Below, piece after piece: positions 21,361-28,400 of a DNA stretch of 38,454 nt; positions within the stretch are counted from its first letter, which is position 1; each line of letters starts with the position of its first letter. Source of the DNA: a virus; IMG/VR virus record IMGVR_UViG_3300046455_000123, positions 1 to 38,454 of that record, one strand, 5' to 3'. Under the pieces are notes generated by a model. That model did no database searches and was not told the DNA's origin. It was given only the letters and a program-made list of their open reading frames with translations. The position numbers and the translations under genes were made by a program.

Positions 21361-22074
21361 TTACATCCGGTGCTTGATTTTACGGGCCGGGACGTAATGC
21401 GCAACGTAGTACATCCAGGTGATTTCCTCCGGCTGATAAAGGAGAGTGCCCGGCTCATTATATGAAGCGAGTTGGATACCTCCGCGGCGAGAAATAAGTC
21501 GTTTCAACATGGTTTCGCCGGTGTTCAGTCGCACCAGCACGTCATCTTCGATTTCCGGCGCCGTGCCGGGCTCTACAAAGGCGAAGTCGCCAGGATTGAA
21601 CTTCGGCACCATTGAAGTACCGACAATCGGCGATAGAAAGGCATGCGGATCGGTCGTCGCCAACTCCGCATACTCATCGGTAGCTCCCACAGGATAATCC
21701 CCGTCCGTCCAGATTCGTTCAGGTAATCCGCCTTGTGCTCGCCCAACCACGAACACTCTGCGGAAGTTTTTAACGTCTACAGAATAGCGCAATGGCACAG
21801 CCTGCGCGCTACTTTCGGTAACGTTTGCGCCTTCGGATTCCGTCGATACGCTAGATTGACCTGTTTTTGTCTGCGGTGATTCCCCGAACAAGAGGTATTC
21901 CCGGGTTGTATTCAACGCTTCAGCAATTGCTTCAATTCTTTTTATGCTCGGCGTCGTTTTCCCCTTTTCCCATTGCTGAACGGTCTGCCATGACACGCCG
22001 AGACGGGCCGCAAGCGACTCCAGCGAGAGCTCTGCGGCTGCTCGCAATTCTTTGATTCTGGTGTGGATTGTCAT
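21361..22074 (-). CDS. CI/LexA-like repressor with S24 peptidase domain
   Basis: The 237-aa protein keeps the phage dormant by binding the five operators flanking it. The N-terminal HTH (RIKELRAAAELSLESLAARL, VSWQTVQQWEKGK) is at about 5-40. A linker rich in T/S/E follows. The S24 catalytic domain has Ser154 in GTSMVPKF and Lys191 in TGETMLKRL. The region where self-cleavage is expected reads VVGRAQGGLPE (109-119), so the usual Ala-Gly scissile pair is not obvious, though catalytic residues are intact. SOS-triggered cleavage is likely. A long in-frame extension upstream runs through the operators and is not used. Confidence 0.9.
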   Translation of the reverse strand: MTIHTRIKELRAAAELSLESLAARLGVSWQTVQQWEKGKTTPSIKRIEAIAEALNTTREYLLFGESPQTKTGQSSVSTESEGANVTESSAQAVPLRYSVDVKNFRRVFVVGRAQGGLPERIWTDGDYPVGATDEYAELATTDPHAFLSPIVGTSMVPKFNPGDFAFVEPGTAPEIEDDVLVRLNTGETMLKRLISRRGGIQLASYNEPGTLLYQPEEITWMYYVAHYVPARKIKHRM

Positions 22075-22090
22075 ATCCGCAATGCTAGCT

Positions 22091-22105
22091 GCAAGCGTTA
22101 CTTGC
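22091..22105. promoter_or_regulatory. Repressor operator, right site 1 (nearest repressor gene)
   Basis: GCAAG-CGTTA-CTTGC, 17 bp before the repressor ATG, so bound protein could control the repressor's own transcription. Confidence 0.75.
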
Positions 22106-22111
22106 GAAAAT

Positions 22112-22126
22112 GCAAGAGGTGCTTGC
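22112..22126. promoter_or_regulatory. Repressor operator, right site 2
   Basis: GCAAG-AGGTG-CTTGC. It overlaps the -35 box of the right promoter. Its centre is 21 bp from site 1 and 18 bp from site 3. Confidence 0.75.
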
Positions 22127-22151
22127 AACACAAGCGGTACTTGTATAGAAT
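22123..22151 (+). promoter_or_regulatory. Right early promoter (PR-like)
   Basis: -35 TTGCAA (22123-22128), 17 bp, -10 TAGAAT (22146-22151). The -35 box is identical to that of the left promoter and the -10 differs by one base. Expected transcription start is about 22158. Confidence 0.7.
22130..22144. promoter_or_regulatory. Repressor operator, right site 3
   Basis: ACAAG-CGGTA-CTTGT, within the right promoter spacer, mirroring left site 1 in the left promoter. Confidence 0.75.
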
Positions 22152-22158
22152 GGTCTCC

Positions 22159-22419
22159 ATGCACACCACTATCAAGTCCGTCATGACCCAAACCAACGAT
22201 TCCCTCGAACGTGCCATCAAGCACTTCGGAACCTTGAGCGCTATGGCTCGGGCGCTGGAGCTGTCCGGGTATCAGGTCATCCAGGAGTGGCGAAAGCAAG
22301 GTCGCGTCCCGGCTGAGCACTGCTCCGCCGTCGAGGCGCACACCGGAGTCATGAGCGAGATGCTCAACGACCGGATCGACTGGACCTACTACCGGCGCAC
22401 CGGAAAGATCGCCGCCTGA
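22159..22419 (+). CDS. Cro/YdaS-like repressor
   Basis: First gene of the right operon, divergent from the repressor. The core (LERAIKHFGTLSAMARALEL, then SGYQVIQEWRKQGRVPAEHC) is a YdaS/Cro-type helix-turn-helix that would bind the same operators to shut off repressor synthesis. Two starts are possible. ATG 22159 (86 aa) lies one base after the expected transcription start and would be leaderless. ATG 22183 (78 aa, MTQTNDSLERA) has only a weak ribosome site. The first is listed because nothing better precedes the second. Confidence 0.75.
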   Translation: MHTTIKSVMTQTNDSLERAIKHFGTLSAMARALELSGYQVIQEWRKQGRVPAEHCSAVEAHTGVMSEMLNDRIDWTYYRRTGKIAA

Positions 22420-22504
22420 TTTCCTTCTGGCTAGTTTCATGAGCCGGATCTTCTTTTGCGTCAATTTCATGTTGTTCTTTTTTTAACGAAAGGAGGTAAA
22501 GCAA

Positions 22505-22729
22505 ATGTCTCGACGTGCTGAGTTCCGAAACGAAGTTAAGACCCGTCTGGAAGACCCGGTGTACGAAGGCATGCAGGCGTACAAAGCCCTGTATGGCATC
22601 GACTCGGATTCCGCGGCCCTGGCTCGCATCACGAAGCTGTTTCTGTTTGGCACTGTTGGCACTTTGCCTGCGAACCTCCTTGGGGTCAGTGCAGAAGCGG
22701 CCCAAAACGGGTCCCGCATCGCAGCATGA
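22505..22729 (+). CDS. Small regulator-like protein of the right operon
   Basis: The 74-aa protein has the strongest ribosome site of the genome (AAAGGAGGTAAAG). The pattern FRNEVKTRLEDPVYEGMQAY, then SDSAALARITKLFLFG, resembles a ribbon-helix-helix DNA-binding fold. Its position after cro matches that of lambda cII. Identity with CII is not supported by sequence. It overlaps the next gene by 4 bp. Confidence 0.6.
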   Translation: MSRRAEFRNEVKTRLEDPVYEGMQAYKALYGIDSDSAALARITKLFLFGTVGTLPANLLGVSAEAAQNGSRIAA

Positions 22730-22911
22730 CCAATAGCACGACCAACTTGGCAGCAGAACTCCCAATCCCTGAAGCGGGGGAATTGGTGTCTCTGGCTATC
22801 CAAATGGGCGTGTCGATGCAGATTTACATTGGGTACCACGTCCTGCGCTCAGCATATGGGCCGATGCACCCGGTGGTAGTTGAGTTTGAAGCAGCCCACT
22901 TTGGGCGGTGA
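22726..22911 (+). CDS. Small hypothetical protein (61 aa)
   Basis: The ATG overlaps the previous stop (ATGA). The mix is an N-terminal polar part and a hydrophobic helix (ELVSLAIQMGVSMQIYIGYH). No family is recognised. It probably works with, or is translated through, the preceding gene. Confidence 0.55.
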   Translation: MTNSTTNLAAELPIPEAGELVSLAIQMGVSMQIYIGYHVLRSAYGPMHPVVVEFEAAHFGR

Positions 22912-22946
22912 CGGGGCCTAAAAACTAAACGGTCGACCACGATCGG

Positions 22947-23039
22947 ATGAAGAAGCAAACACAAGCTGCCAATCGAGGCGCCTTCTGTTTTCTCCTTTTA
23001 GTACAACTAACGCCGAAGGGCGGTAGGGGCCGTTTGTGA
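22947..23039 (+). CDS. Possible 30-aa leader peptide before initiator gene
   Basis: An ATG at 22947 opens 30 codons (basic start MKKQTQAANRG, then FCFLLLVQL) whose TGA overlaps the GTG start of the initiator gene. Such GTGA overlap suggests coupling, but the ribosome site is poor and the frame may be chance. Confidence 0.3.
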   Translation: MKKQTQAANRGAFCFLLLVQLTPKGGRGRL

Positions 23040-23899
23040 GCATTCAAGCAATGAGTTGGGCGATGGAACAGCAGATCGTGACGGACGCATCGGCGCGTCA
23101 CGTTCTGCTGTGTCTCGCCAATTACGCCGACCATGATGGAAAGGCTGCATTCCCGTCGACTGCGAAGCTCGAACGGGACACTGGTCTTTCCGAAAGCACG
23201 ATTCGACGCAAGCTCGACTCTCTTGAGGAGTTGGGAATGATCGCAAAGGGCAATCAGTCGATCGTCGCCGCTTATATCGATCGCGCCGACAAGCGCCCCA
23301 TCTGCTACGACATTCAGATGAAAAAGCCGGGTAGCACGGTGAACCCCCGTTCAGAGCGGGGTGTCACGGTGACGCCGACGGGGTGTCACGGTGACGCCGA
23401 CGGGGTGTCAATGGCGCAGGAACGGGGTAGCACGGTGACACCCAATACGTCCTTTAACCCGTCCTTTAATCCACCCTTAAACCAAAAGCGTTCCAGCGAC
23501 CGTGCTGACGCACTCGTCGCCGGCGCCGAAAAGAAGGCTTCGACTCTGACAGGCGAGACGTGGAATGCATACGAATCGGCTTACGAGCGTCGATACGGGA
23601 CGAAGCCGGTACGCAACGCCACTGTCAACGCCCAGGTTGCCAACTTCGTGAAGCGGCTTGGCGGAACTGAGGCTCCCGCGGTCGCTGCGTTCTATGTCTC
23701 GCACAACAACCGGTTCTACGTGCAGACGATGCACAGCGCGGGCGCGATGGCGAAGGACGCGGAAAAGTTGCGCACAGAGTGGGCGACGAGCACCCGAGTC
23801 ACCGAAACGAAGGCGCGTGAAGCTGACCGGCTCCAAACATCTGGCGATATGTGGTCCCGACTCATCGAACAAGCGGAGGTAGCAAATGGCGGCCGTTGA
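23036..23899 (+). CDS. Replication initiator, lambda-O-like with HTH_36 domain
   Basis: The 287-aa protein starts with GTG, with TAGGGG 7 bases upstream. Residues about 1-75 (SIQAMSWAMEQQIVTDASAR ... LLCLANYADHDGKAAFPS ... LERDTGLSESTIRRKLDSLE) form a winged helix of the HTH_36 class used by phage replication initiators. The linker (about 98-150) is coded by the iteron DNA of a putative origin. The C-terminal part (about 165-287) would recruit the helicase loading machinery. The next gene overlaps by 14 bp. The arrangement parallels lambda O, whose gene contains ori. Confidence 0.8.
   Translation: MSIQAMSWAMEQQIVTDASARHVLLCLANYADHDGKAAFPSTAKLERDTGLSESTIRRKLDSLEELGMIAKGNQSIVAAYIDRADKRPICYDIQMKKPGSTVNPRSERGVTVTPTGCHGDADGVSMAQERGSTVTPNTSFNPSFNPPLNQKRSSDRADALVAGAEKKASTLTGETWNAYESAYERRYGTKPVRNATVNAQVANFVKRLGGTEAPAVAAFYVSHNNRFYVQTMHSAGAMAKDAEKLRTEWATSTRVTETKAREADRLQTSGDMWSRLIEQAEVANGGR
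23329..23486. other. Putative replication origin: iterons plus AT-rich tract
   Basis: Four copies of an 18-bp element of the form GGGT-NN-CACGGTGA-NNCC start at 23329, 23359, 23381 and 23425. A truncated copy (GGGTGTCA) is at 23403, so from 23359 the phase is exactly 22 bp. The centre of two copies is the dyad GTCAC-G-GTGAC. Directly to the right (23443-23486) is an AT-rich tract with a CGTCCTTTAA direct repeat. Iterons plus an adjacent unwinding tract inside the initiator gene is the layout of lambda ori. Confidence 0.75.
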
Positions 23900-24503
23900 T
23901 CTGATTCAAGCACTCGCGGCGACTGCCGAGTTGTGCGGAACGAACCTGAGCGAAGCGGCAGCGAAGATGCTGTTGACCGATCTAGCGGACTACGACGAGC
24001 GCGCGGTGCTGGTCGCGCTGTCGAAGTGCCGACGCGAACTGAAGGGACGTCTGACGCTTGCCGAGATCATCTCGCGCATCGATGACGGCCGGCCGGGCGC
24101 AGAGGAAGCGTGGGCCGTTCTGCCGTTTGACGAAGGCACATCGGTCGTGTGGACCGAGGAAATGTCAAAGGCCTTTTGGGTTGCCTATCCGCTCATCGAG
24201 GAAGGCGAAAAGGTCGCCGCGCGCATGGCGTTCAAGGAATCGTATCTGCGCCTTGTCGCTGAAGCGCGCGAGCATCGCATCCCCGCTCACTGGACGGCTT
24301 CTCTTGGTCACGACAAAGACGGCCGCCAGCCCGTCCTTGCAGCCGCGGTCGAGAAGGGACGCATTTCAAAGTCGCATGCATGCGCGCTGATTCCGAACTT
24401 TGAATCGGTCGACTCAGTTACTCCGTTGCTCGAATCGGCGAAGTCGAAGGAAGCTTTCGCATTGGCGGAGCAGGTCATCAAACGCATCGGCGGCGGTAAG
24501 TGA
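23886..24503 (+). CDS. Replication-associated protein
   Basis: The 205-aa protein has GGAGGT before its ATG and lies inside the end of the initiator gene, where lambdoid phages place a helicase loader. It is conserved in Betaproteobacterial phages (LCGTNLSEAAAKMLLTDLAD, KGRLTLAEIISRIDDGRPG, AWAVLPFDEGTSVVWTEEM). There is no P-loop, so it is not a DnaC-type ATPase. A lambda-P-like adaptor that brings host helicase to the origin is plausible by position only. Confidence 0.6.
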   Translation: MAAVDLIQALAATAELCGTNLSEAAAKMLLTDLADYDERAVLVALSKCRRELKGRLTLAEIISRIDDGRPGAEEAWAVLPFDEGTSVVWTEEMSKAFWVAYPLIEEGEKVAARMAFKESYLRLVAEAREHRIPAHWTASLGHDKDGRQPVLAAAVEKGRISKSHACALIPNFESVDSVTPLLESAKSKEAFALAEQVIKRIGGGK

Positions 24504-24505
24504 GC

Positions 24506-24658
24506 ATGAACTGCCGCAACGGCAAACACGCACAGGCTAAGCCGGAAGCACGCGGGATGAACCAACTCGGTTTCCGCAACTGCAAGCACCTTCCGGTCTA
24601 TCACTTCGTGGGCGGCGGCAACGTGTGCCGGATAGGCAAGTTCGAGGCGAAGGCGTGA
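24506..24658 (+). CDS. Small basic Cys/His protein (50 aa)
   Basis: The ATG is 2 bases after the previous stop. Cys3, His8, Cys27, His29, His33 and Cys41 could bind zinc (NCRNGKH ... NCKHLPVYH ... NVCRIGKF). It overlaps the nuclease gene's GTG by 4 bp, so the two are likely co-translated. Function is unknown. Confidence 0.55.
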   Translation: MNCRNGKHAQAKPEARGMNQLGFRNCKHLPVYHFVGGGNVCRIGKFEAKA

Positions 24659-24975
24659 AGCGCAGCCCGTCCGCATTGACTGCGGAACTGCTGAAAGAGC
24701 GGGGCTGGCTAGTTTGGACCGTAGAGCGCTGGATCCCAGGCGCACGGATCCGGGTCGATCTGTTCGGGATTCTCGATCAGATCGCGATCAAGGACGGTGA
24801 GGTGATCGGATTGCAGCCTACGAGCTGGAGCAACGTGCCGGCCCGGGTGAAGAAGATAGCCGAGTCGGACCATATTGCCGAGGTCAGGAAATTGGGTTGG
24901 ACGTTGCATGTGTACGGGTGGAAGTGGGACGCGAAGGCAAAGGAATGGCGCCATCGCATTGTGGACGTGAGTTAA
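24655..24975 (+). CDS. PD-(D/E)XK (VRR-NUC/resolvase-like) nuclease
   Basis: The 106-aa protein starts with GTG at 24655 (GAGG upstream). It shows the PD-(D/E)XK order: Glu11 in LTAELLKERGW, Asp35 in RVDLFG, Asp41 in LDQIAI, then GEVIGLQPTS around 48-56, where a Gln takes the place often held by the E-x-K pair. RVKKIAES and GWTLHVYGW complete the fold. Phage proteins of this kind are structure-specific or Holliday-junction nucleases. The catalytic set is partly atypical, so activity needs proof. Confidence 0.65.
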   Translation: MKRSPSALTAELLKERGWLVWTVERWIPGARIRVDLFGILDQIAIKDGEVIGLQPTSWSNVPARVKKIAESDHIAEVRKLGWTLHVYGWKWDAKAKEWRHRIVDVS

Positions 24976-24992
24976 GGGAACGGGGGTTCCAA

Positions 24993-25481
24993 ATGCCGAA
25001 GTCTAAGAAGCCGCGTCGGGCGTACGACGCAAATCGATGGCTCGCCAGAGCCGTTACGAGCAACGAGCAGCGCATGGATGCGAAACCGCTCGCGGCGAAG
25101 CGTCAGACGTCGATCGCGATCGGGCATCACATCGCATTCGAGCAGATGCTGAAAGGCCCGAGCGATGACGCGTGGTACGACTTGGCGGCCGGCCTGAACA
25201 TGGCGCTCGTTCTGGCGGAACGTGGCTTCGGCGACGAGTGGATCGACGAAATCAAGGCTTCGATGATCGGCATGATGCGCGCCAAGTACCGCGCGAAGCG
25301 TACCGGGACTCTGGCACTCGATGCGGACGCTATCAAGGCGATCCGCACAGTTCTCGAGATCCACGACCAGCAGATCGCCATTGCTAAGCGTGCTGACATA
25401 AAGGCCGCAGCGCAGACGATCGTCGCGCGCATGGAAAGCGGCGATGCATACGCAGAGACGGAAATGCGGAGGGCAGCATGA
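24993..25481 (+). CDS. Conserved phage hypothetical protein
   Basis: The 162-aa protein starts at the ATG after GGGGG. The N-terminus is basic (PKSKKPRRAYDANRWLARAV) and the rest is helical (DDAWYDLAAGLNMALVLAER, then LDADAIKAIRTVLEIHDQQI). It resembles a family common in Burkholderia phages without known role. It overlaps the following DNA-binding gene by ATGA. Confidence 0.6.
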   Translation: MPKSKKPRRAYDANRWLARAVTSNEQRMDAKPLAAKRQTSIAIGHHIAFEQMLKGPSDDAWYDLAAGLNMALVLAERGFGDEWIDEIKASMIGMMRAKYRAKRTGTLALDADAIKAIRTVLEIHDQQIAIAKRADIKAAAQTIVARMESGDAYAETEMRRAA

Positions 25482-26074
25482 AAGGGCAATTCTGGACCGA
25501 CGAAGAAATCAAGCTGCTCAAGAAGATCTGGCTTGGCAAGCACAACCTCAAGCGGAGCCTGAGCCTTTTCCCTGGCCGCAGCTATTCATCGCTGACGCTG
25601 AAGGCGCACAAGCTCCTACTTGGCCCCCGTCCTTTCCCTGATCGGAGCAATGGCGGTTGCTACGTGTGGGCGATGGTCGAGCGCGAATTGAAGAACGGCG
25701 ATGGATCGGTCGTCGACATTGCCAAGCGGATCGGCGTTACGCCTTCGGGAGTAGGAAGTTACCTTCGCCCCTCCCTGACCGGCGACAGTTTCCATATCTC
25801 CGGTTGGTATCGGCGCCCCCAGGGCGGCGAATGCATTCCGATCTACTCGTACGGAAAGGGCGAAGACGCTCCCAAGCTTCCGTCCCTCACGAAAGAGGAG
25901 ATTGCGAAGCGCCGGCGCGATGCTCGCAAGAAGGAACTGTTTTCGGCAGGAGCCCGGCCGCGGTTCGTGAACCCGTTCGCCGCTGCTGCTGGTCTGGTCG
26001 CCATCCCCTCGGTCGGAACTGGCCGCGTCTATCAACAATCGATGAGCCTGCGTGACTTCGAGGAGGCAGCATGA
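25478..26074 (+). CDS. Myb/SANT-like DNA-binding protein
   Basis: The 198-aa protein begins with a SANT/Myb-like trihelix (FWTDEEIKLLKKIWLGK ... FPGRSYSSLTLKAHKLLL, about 5-48). A second HTH-like part (DIAKRIGVTPSGVGSYLRPS, about 80-99) follows. A basic region KEEIAKRRRDARKKEL lies toward the C-terminus. It probably regulates transcription or DNA metabolism in the right operon. The target is unknown. Confidence 0.6.
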   Translation: MKGQFWTDEEIKLLKKIWLGKHNLKRSLSLFPGRSYSSLTLKAHKLLLGPRPFPDRSNGGCYVWAMVERELKNGDGSVVDIAKRIGVTPSGVGSYLRPSLTGDSFHISGWYRRPQGGECIPIYSYGKGEDAPKLPSLTKEEIAKRRRDARKKELFSAGARPRFVNPFAAAAGLVAIPSVGTGRVYQQSMSLRDFEEAA

Positions 26075-26163
26075 TCCCTGACAACTTTGATCCGTACTTC
26101 TTCGTCATGGGCGTGAAGCGCCGCGATTGGGACAAGCCTGTAGAGCAGAAGGAGCAGAAATGA
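26071..26163 (+). CDS. Small peptide gene (30 aa)
   Basis: ATG overlaps the previous stop (ATGA) and its TGA overlaps the next ATG. AGGAGGCAGC directly precedes it. It encodes MIPDNFDPYFFVMGVKRRDW followed by a charged tail. The strong ribosome site and linked starts and stops suggest real translation. Confidence 0.5.
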   Translation: MIPDNFDPYFFVMGVKRRDWDKPVEQKEQK

Positions 26164-26321
26164 AAGTCCACGAATTGATTGAACAATTGCAGAAGATGGA
26201 TCCTCAAGAAGAGGTGTACGCACACTGCGCTTTCAAGGAAAAGTCGCCAGATTTCGACACAGAATTTTTCCCGATCGACCGCGTTGTCGATATGGGGCGC
26301 GTCGTCCTGTTTGAGGGTTGA
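26160..26321 (+). CDS. Small hypothetical protein (53 aa)
   Basis: The ATG follows AAGGAG and overlaps the previous stop. MKVHELIEQLQKMDPQEEVY is a start seen in many phage small proteins, followed by an acidic beta part (FFPIDRVVDMGRVVLFEG). Function is unknown. Confidence 0.6.
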   Translation: MKVHELIEQLQKMDPQEEVYAHCAFKEKSPDFDTEFFPIDRVVDMGRVVLFEG

Positions 26322-26327
26322 ACCGAA

Positions 26328-26498
26328 ATGAAGACAAATGGCCGCGAGCAATTCGAAGCGAACTACGAAGAGCGCAAGCTTCCTCTCCTGTCGTCGGTGA
26401 AGGAGAGCCATTGGAATACATGGCTGGCCGCGCAGGAGGCGATTCTGTCGGCGCATGGGCCGGCGGTGGAGCTTCGGGTGATCGAGGAGCAGCAATGA
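26328..26498 (+). CDS. Small hypothetical protein (56 aa)
   Basis: ATG 26328 follows GAGGG. The helical protein (TNGREQFEANYEERK ... SHWNTWLAAQEAILSAHGPA) has a pattern familiar from small phage proteins of unknown role. It ends by ATGA overlap with the next gene. Confidence 0.55.
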   Translation: MKTNGREQFEANYEERKLPLLSSVKESHWNTWLAAQEAILSAHGPAVELRVIEEQQ

Positions 26499-26638
26499 AT
26501 ATCGCTTTCACGATCCCCGAATGGCTCCTCTGGGCGCTTGGCGTGTGCATCGGTATTCCGGCTATCGCCGCAGTGTTGGGCCTTGCCGCGCTTGGCGTAG
26601 CGTTTATCAAATGCTTTAGCGGAGGCCTTTGGCGATGA
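26495..26638 (+). CDS. Small membrane protein (47 aa)
   Basis: Starts by ATGA overlap. Nearly the whole chain is hydrophobic (PEWLLWALGVCIGIPAIAAV, then LGLAALGVAFIKC), enough for one long or two short spans. It ends by ATGA overlap with a zinc-binding protein gene. Confidence 0.55.
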   Translation: MNIAFTIPEWLLWALGVCIGIPAIAAVLGLAALGVAFIKCFSGGLWR

Positions 26639-26916
26639 GTGAATGCACCGGCTGCGGATCGGGCGGCACGAAACCGCACACGACGGATTGCCTGTTCGGC
26701 CACTTCATCGACTATCAGAACTGGCGTGAACTCTCATGGGCGACGAAGAAACTGTTGCGCGTCGCTTACGAGCATGGGATGCGGGAGGGGGCGAAGCAAT
26801 CTTACGGCGCAGAACGTAAGGACGATAACTGCGCGCACGAGTTTGAGCCGTATTACCACGGCGTATTGATTTGCAAGAAGTGCAATACGGTTGTTTCGGA
26901 GGCGGAGCAGTCATGA
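26635..26916 (+). CDS. Zinc-binding-type hypothetical protein
   Basis: The 93-aa protein has GGAGG nine bases upstream of its ATG. Cysteines in ECTGCGSGG and TTDCLF at the N-terminus and LICKKCNTVV with CAHEF near the C-terminus suggest a zinc ribbon split by a helical middle (WATKKLLRVAYEHGMREGA). It precedes ninB, as small zinc proteins often do in lambdoid nin regions. Confidence 0.6.
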   Translation: MSECTGCGSGGTKPHTTDCLFGHFIDYQNWRELSWATKKLLRVAYEHGMREGAKQSYGAERKDDNCAHEFEPYYHGVLICKKCNTVVSEAEQS

Positions 26917-27338
26917 GCGAAGTCCAGCGGTTCCGTCTTGTTCATCCCACGGCGCGGCAGCTCGCGTCGCGGGCGTGTATCCAGGCTCCGGACGGATGGC
27001 TCGTCGAACTGAAGCCCGCCACGAAGTCACGCGTTCAGGAAGCGCTCTATCACGCCATGTTCAGCGACATCGCCAAGCAAGTGCCATTCATGGGCGCCAT
27101 GCGGGATAGCGAGACATGGAAGCGGCTACTAGTCGATGCGTTCGCACGGATTAAGGCTGCTGAAGGCGATCCGGTACAGGGAATCGGTGCGATCGTACCG
27201 AACCTCGACGGGACGGGCTTTGTGCAGCTCGGCGTGCAGACGCGCAAGTTCAGCAAGAAGCACGCGTCGGAGTTCATCGAATTCCTGCATGCGTGGTGCG
27301 CTGAGAAACAGGTGAGATTTTCCGGGAGTGGGGAATGA
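26913..27338 (+). CDS. ninB: NinB/Orf-like recombination mediator
   Basis: The 141-aa protein overlaps its neighbour by ATGA. The sequence LVELKPATKSRVQEALYHAM ... DIAKQVPFMGA ... ETWKRLLVDAFARI ... SKKHASEFIEFLHAWCAEK follows the NinB/Orf family of lambda. These dimers bind single-stranded DNA and help load recombinases, substituting for host RecFOR. Its place in the right early operon before the late regulator matches lambda. Confidence 0.75.
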   Translation: MSEVQRFRLVHPTARQLASRACIQAPDGWLVELKPATKSRVQEALYHAMFSDIAKQVPFMGAMRDSETWKRLLVDAFARIKAAEGDPVQGIGAIVPNLDGTGFVQLGVQTRKFSKKHASEFIEFLHAWCAEKQVRFSGSGE

Positions 27339-27520
27339 TGGCAATCGGGTTTGTTATGTTTTCAGTCGCATGCTTAATGTCGTTCTTCGAGCCGTTCTTC
27401 GTCGAAAAGAGCGAAGGTACTCCGACATGGTATGCGGCTGTCGGCGTCATCTTTTGGATAGGAGGCGCACTCGGGGTTATCGGTAGCTTCGGAGCCATCC
27501 TCTGGAAGCTGTTTCCATGA
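27335..27520 (+). CDS. Small two-span membrane protein (61 aa)
   Basis: ATGATG start overlapping the ninB stop. Two hydrophobic segments (AIGFVMFSVACLMSFFEPFF and VGVIFWIGGALGVIGSFGAI) are joined by a short charged loop (VEKSEGTPTW). Overlap with the next gene is ATGA. Function is unknown. Confidence 0.6.
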   Translation: MMAIGFVMFSVACLMSFFEPFFVEKSEGTPTWYAAVGVIFWIGGALGVIGSFGAILWKLFP

Positions 27521-27831
27521 CAGCCCGGCTGATCGGCATCCCCAAGCCGCAGACATTCCGCTCGGAGAAGTTGCGCCGGGCGGTGGCGACGTTGCCGTGC
27601 CAAGCGTGCGGGCTTGAAGGTTCGACGCAGGCGGCGCATTCGAACCAGGGGAAGGGCGGCGCAATCAAGGCAAGCGACGCCCGTATAGCGGCTCTATGCG
27701 TCCGATGTCACACTGAGTTGGACCAAGGCAAGACGATGTGCAAGGCCGATCGTCGGGCGTTTGAAGACGAGATGATCCTAAGAACATACGTGGCTCTCAT
27801 GGAAGCCGGATTAATCGGGGTAATAAAATGA
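27517..27831 (+). CDS. HNH/Ref-like zinc-binding nuclease candidate
   Basis: The 104-aa protein carries LPCQACGLEGSTQAAHSNQG, GKGGAIKASDARIAALC and RCHTELDQG: two C-x2-C pairs plus histidines arranged as in small HNH-type (DUF1364/Ref-related) phage proteins. These may nick or cleave DNA during recombination. The metal-binding pattern is clear; activity is inferred. It sits between the ninB region and the late regulator. Confidence 0.65.
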   Translation: MTARLIGIPKPQTFRSEKLRRAVATLPCQACGLEGSTQAAHSNQGKGGAIKASDARIAALCVRCHTELDQGKTMCKADRRAFEDEMILRTYVALMEAGLIGVIK

Positions 27832-28259
27832 ACGATGAGATCGACGACATCCTGTACGACTGGTATCGCTACAGTCAAAGCTACCAGCCCGCGCTAGGCT
27901 ACGGCCGCGCCGACTCTACTTGCCGCGATTTCACCATTAGCCGCCAGTGGATGGAATACGACGAACTGTCGGAGATCGTCGACCATCAGTTGCGCGCGGG
28001 GATTGGCAAGGCGGTCGAGCCGCTGATGTTCGAGCTGAGCCTGCGCCATCGCATCGCCATTCAGACGGCCATGCGGAATATGGAAGCGGGGCGCACGGTA
28101 TGGACGAACCCGCGCTATCCGGAAACGCAGGAGCAGGATTACGCTGATGCTAAAACGCAACTGCGCCCGCGTCTTTACGCTAAGGGATTGCTAAAGACGC
28201 TTGTCAATCCAAAAGAATTAGGGTACGCTGCGAAATGTGGCGGATTCGCACGCCTGTAG
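27828..28259 (+). CDS. Q-like late gene regulator (antiterminator candidate)
   Basis: The 143-aa protein is the last gene of the right early operon. Hairpin terminators follow it and then the late genes, which is the position of lambda Q. EIDDILYDWYRYSQSYQPAL at the start and a helical RHRIAIQTAMRNMEAGRTVW later resemble the small antitermination proteins of Betaproteobacterial prophages. It would modify RNA polymerase so that it passes the downstream terminators. Family and function are inferred by pattern and position. Confidence 0.6.
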   Translation: MNDEIDDILYDWYRYSQSYQPALGYGRADSTCRDFTISRQWMEYDELSEIVDHQLRAGIGKAVEPLMFELSLRHRIAIQTAMRNMEAGRTVWTNPRYPETQEQDYADAKTQLRPRLYAKGLLKTLVNPKELGYAAKCGGFARL

Positions 28260-28265
28260 AAAAGC

Positions 28266-28296
28266 CCGGCTCTGTTAATTCAGGCCGGGTTTCTTC
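28266..28296 (+). terminator. Terminator after late regulator gene
   Basis: CCCGGC (28266-28271) and GCCGGG (28285-28290) with a 13-base loop, then TTTCTT. On the other strand the hairpin is followed by TTTTCT, so it could work both ways. Confidence 0.6.
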
Positions 28297-28400
28297 GTTT
28301 ACGGCCCGATATTCGCATCGGTGCTGGTGGTGCTGCCGCGAACTTCAGAAGGGACAGCGCTGCTGCGAGCCAAGCGACAAGCATTTTTGAACACCCTCTC

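Noticed and set aside
21361-22470. Extended repressor frame beginning at 22470.
   Set aside because: It would read through all right operators and the cro gene; the HTH begins at 22074.
23329-23442. Possible CRISPR-like array.
   Set aside because: Unit is only 22 bp with no distinct spacers and lies inside a coding gene; iterons explain it.
28280-28384. A leftward 34-aa frame (start MLVAWLAAALSLLKFAAA) with a GAGAGGG-like site in the late leader.
   Set aside because: It is short, has no promoter, lies antisense to the late leader and ends inside a terminator stem; chance is more likely.
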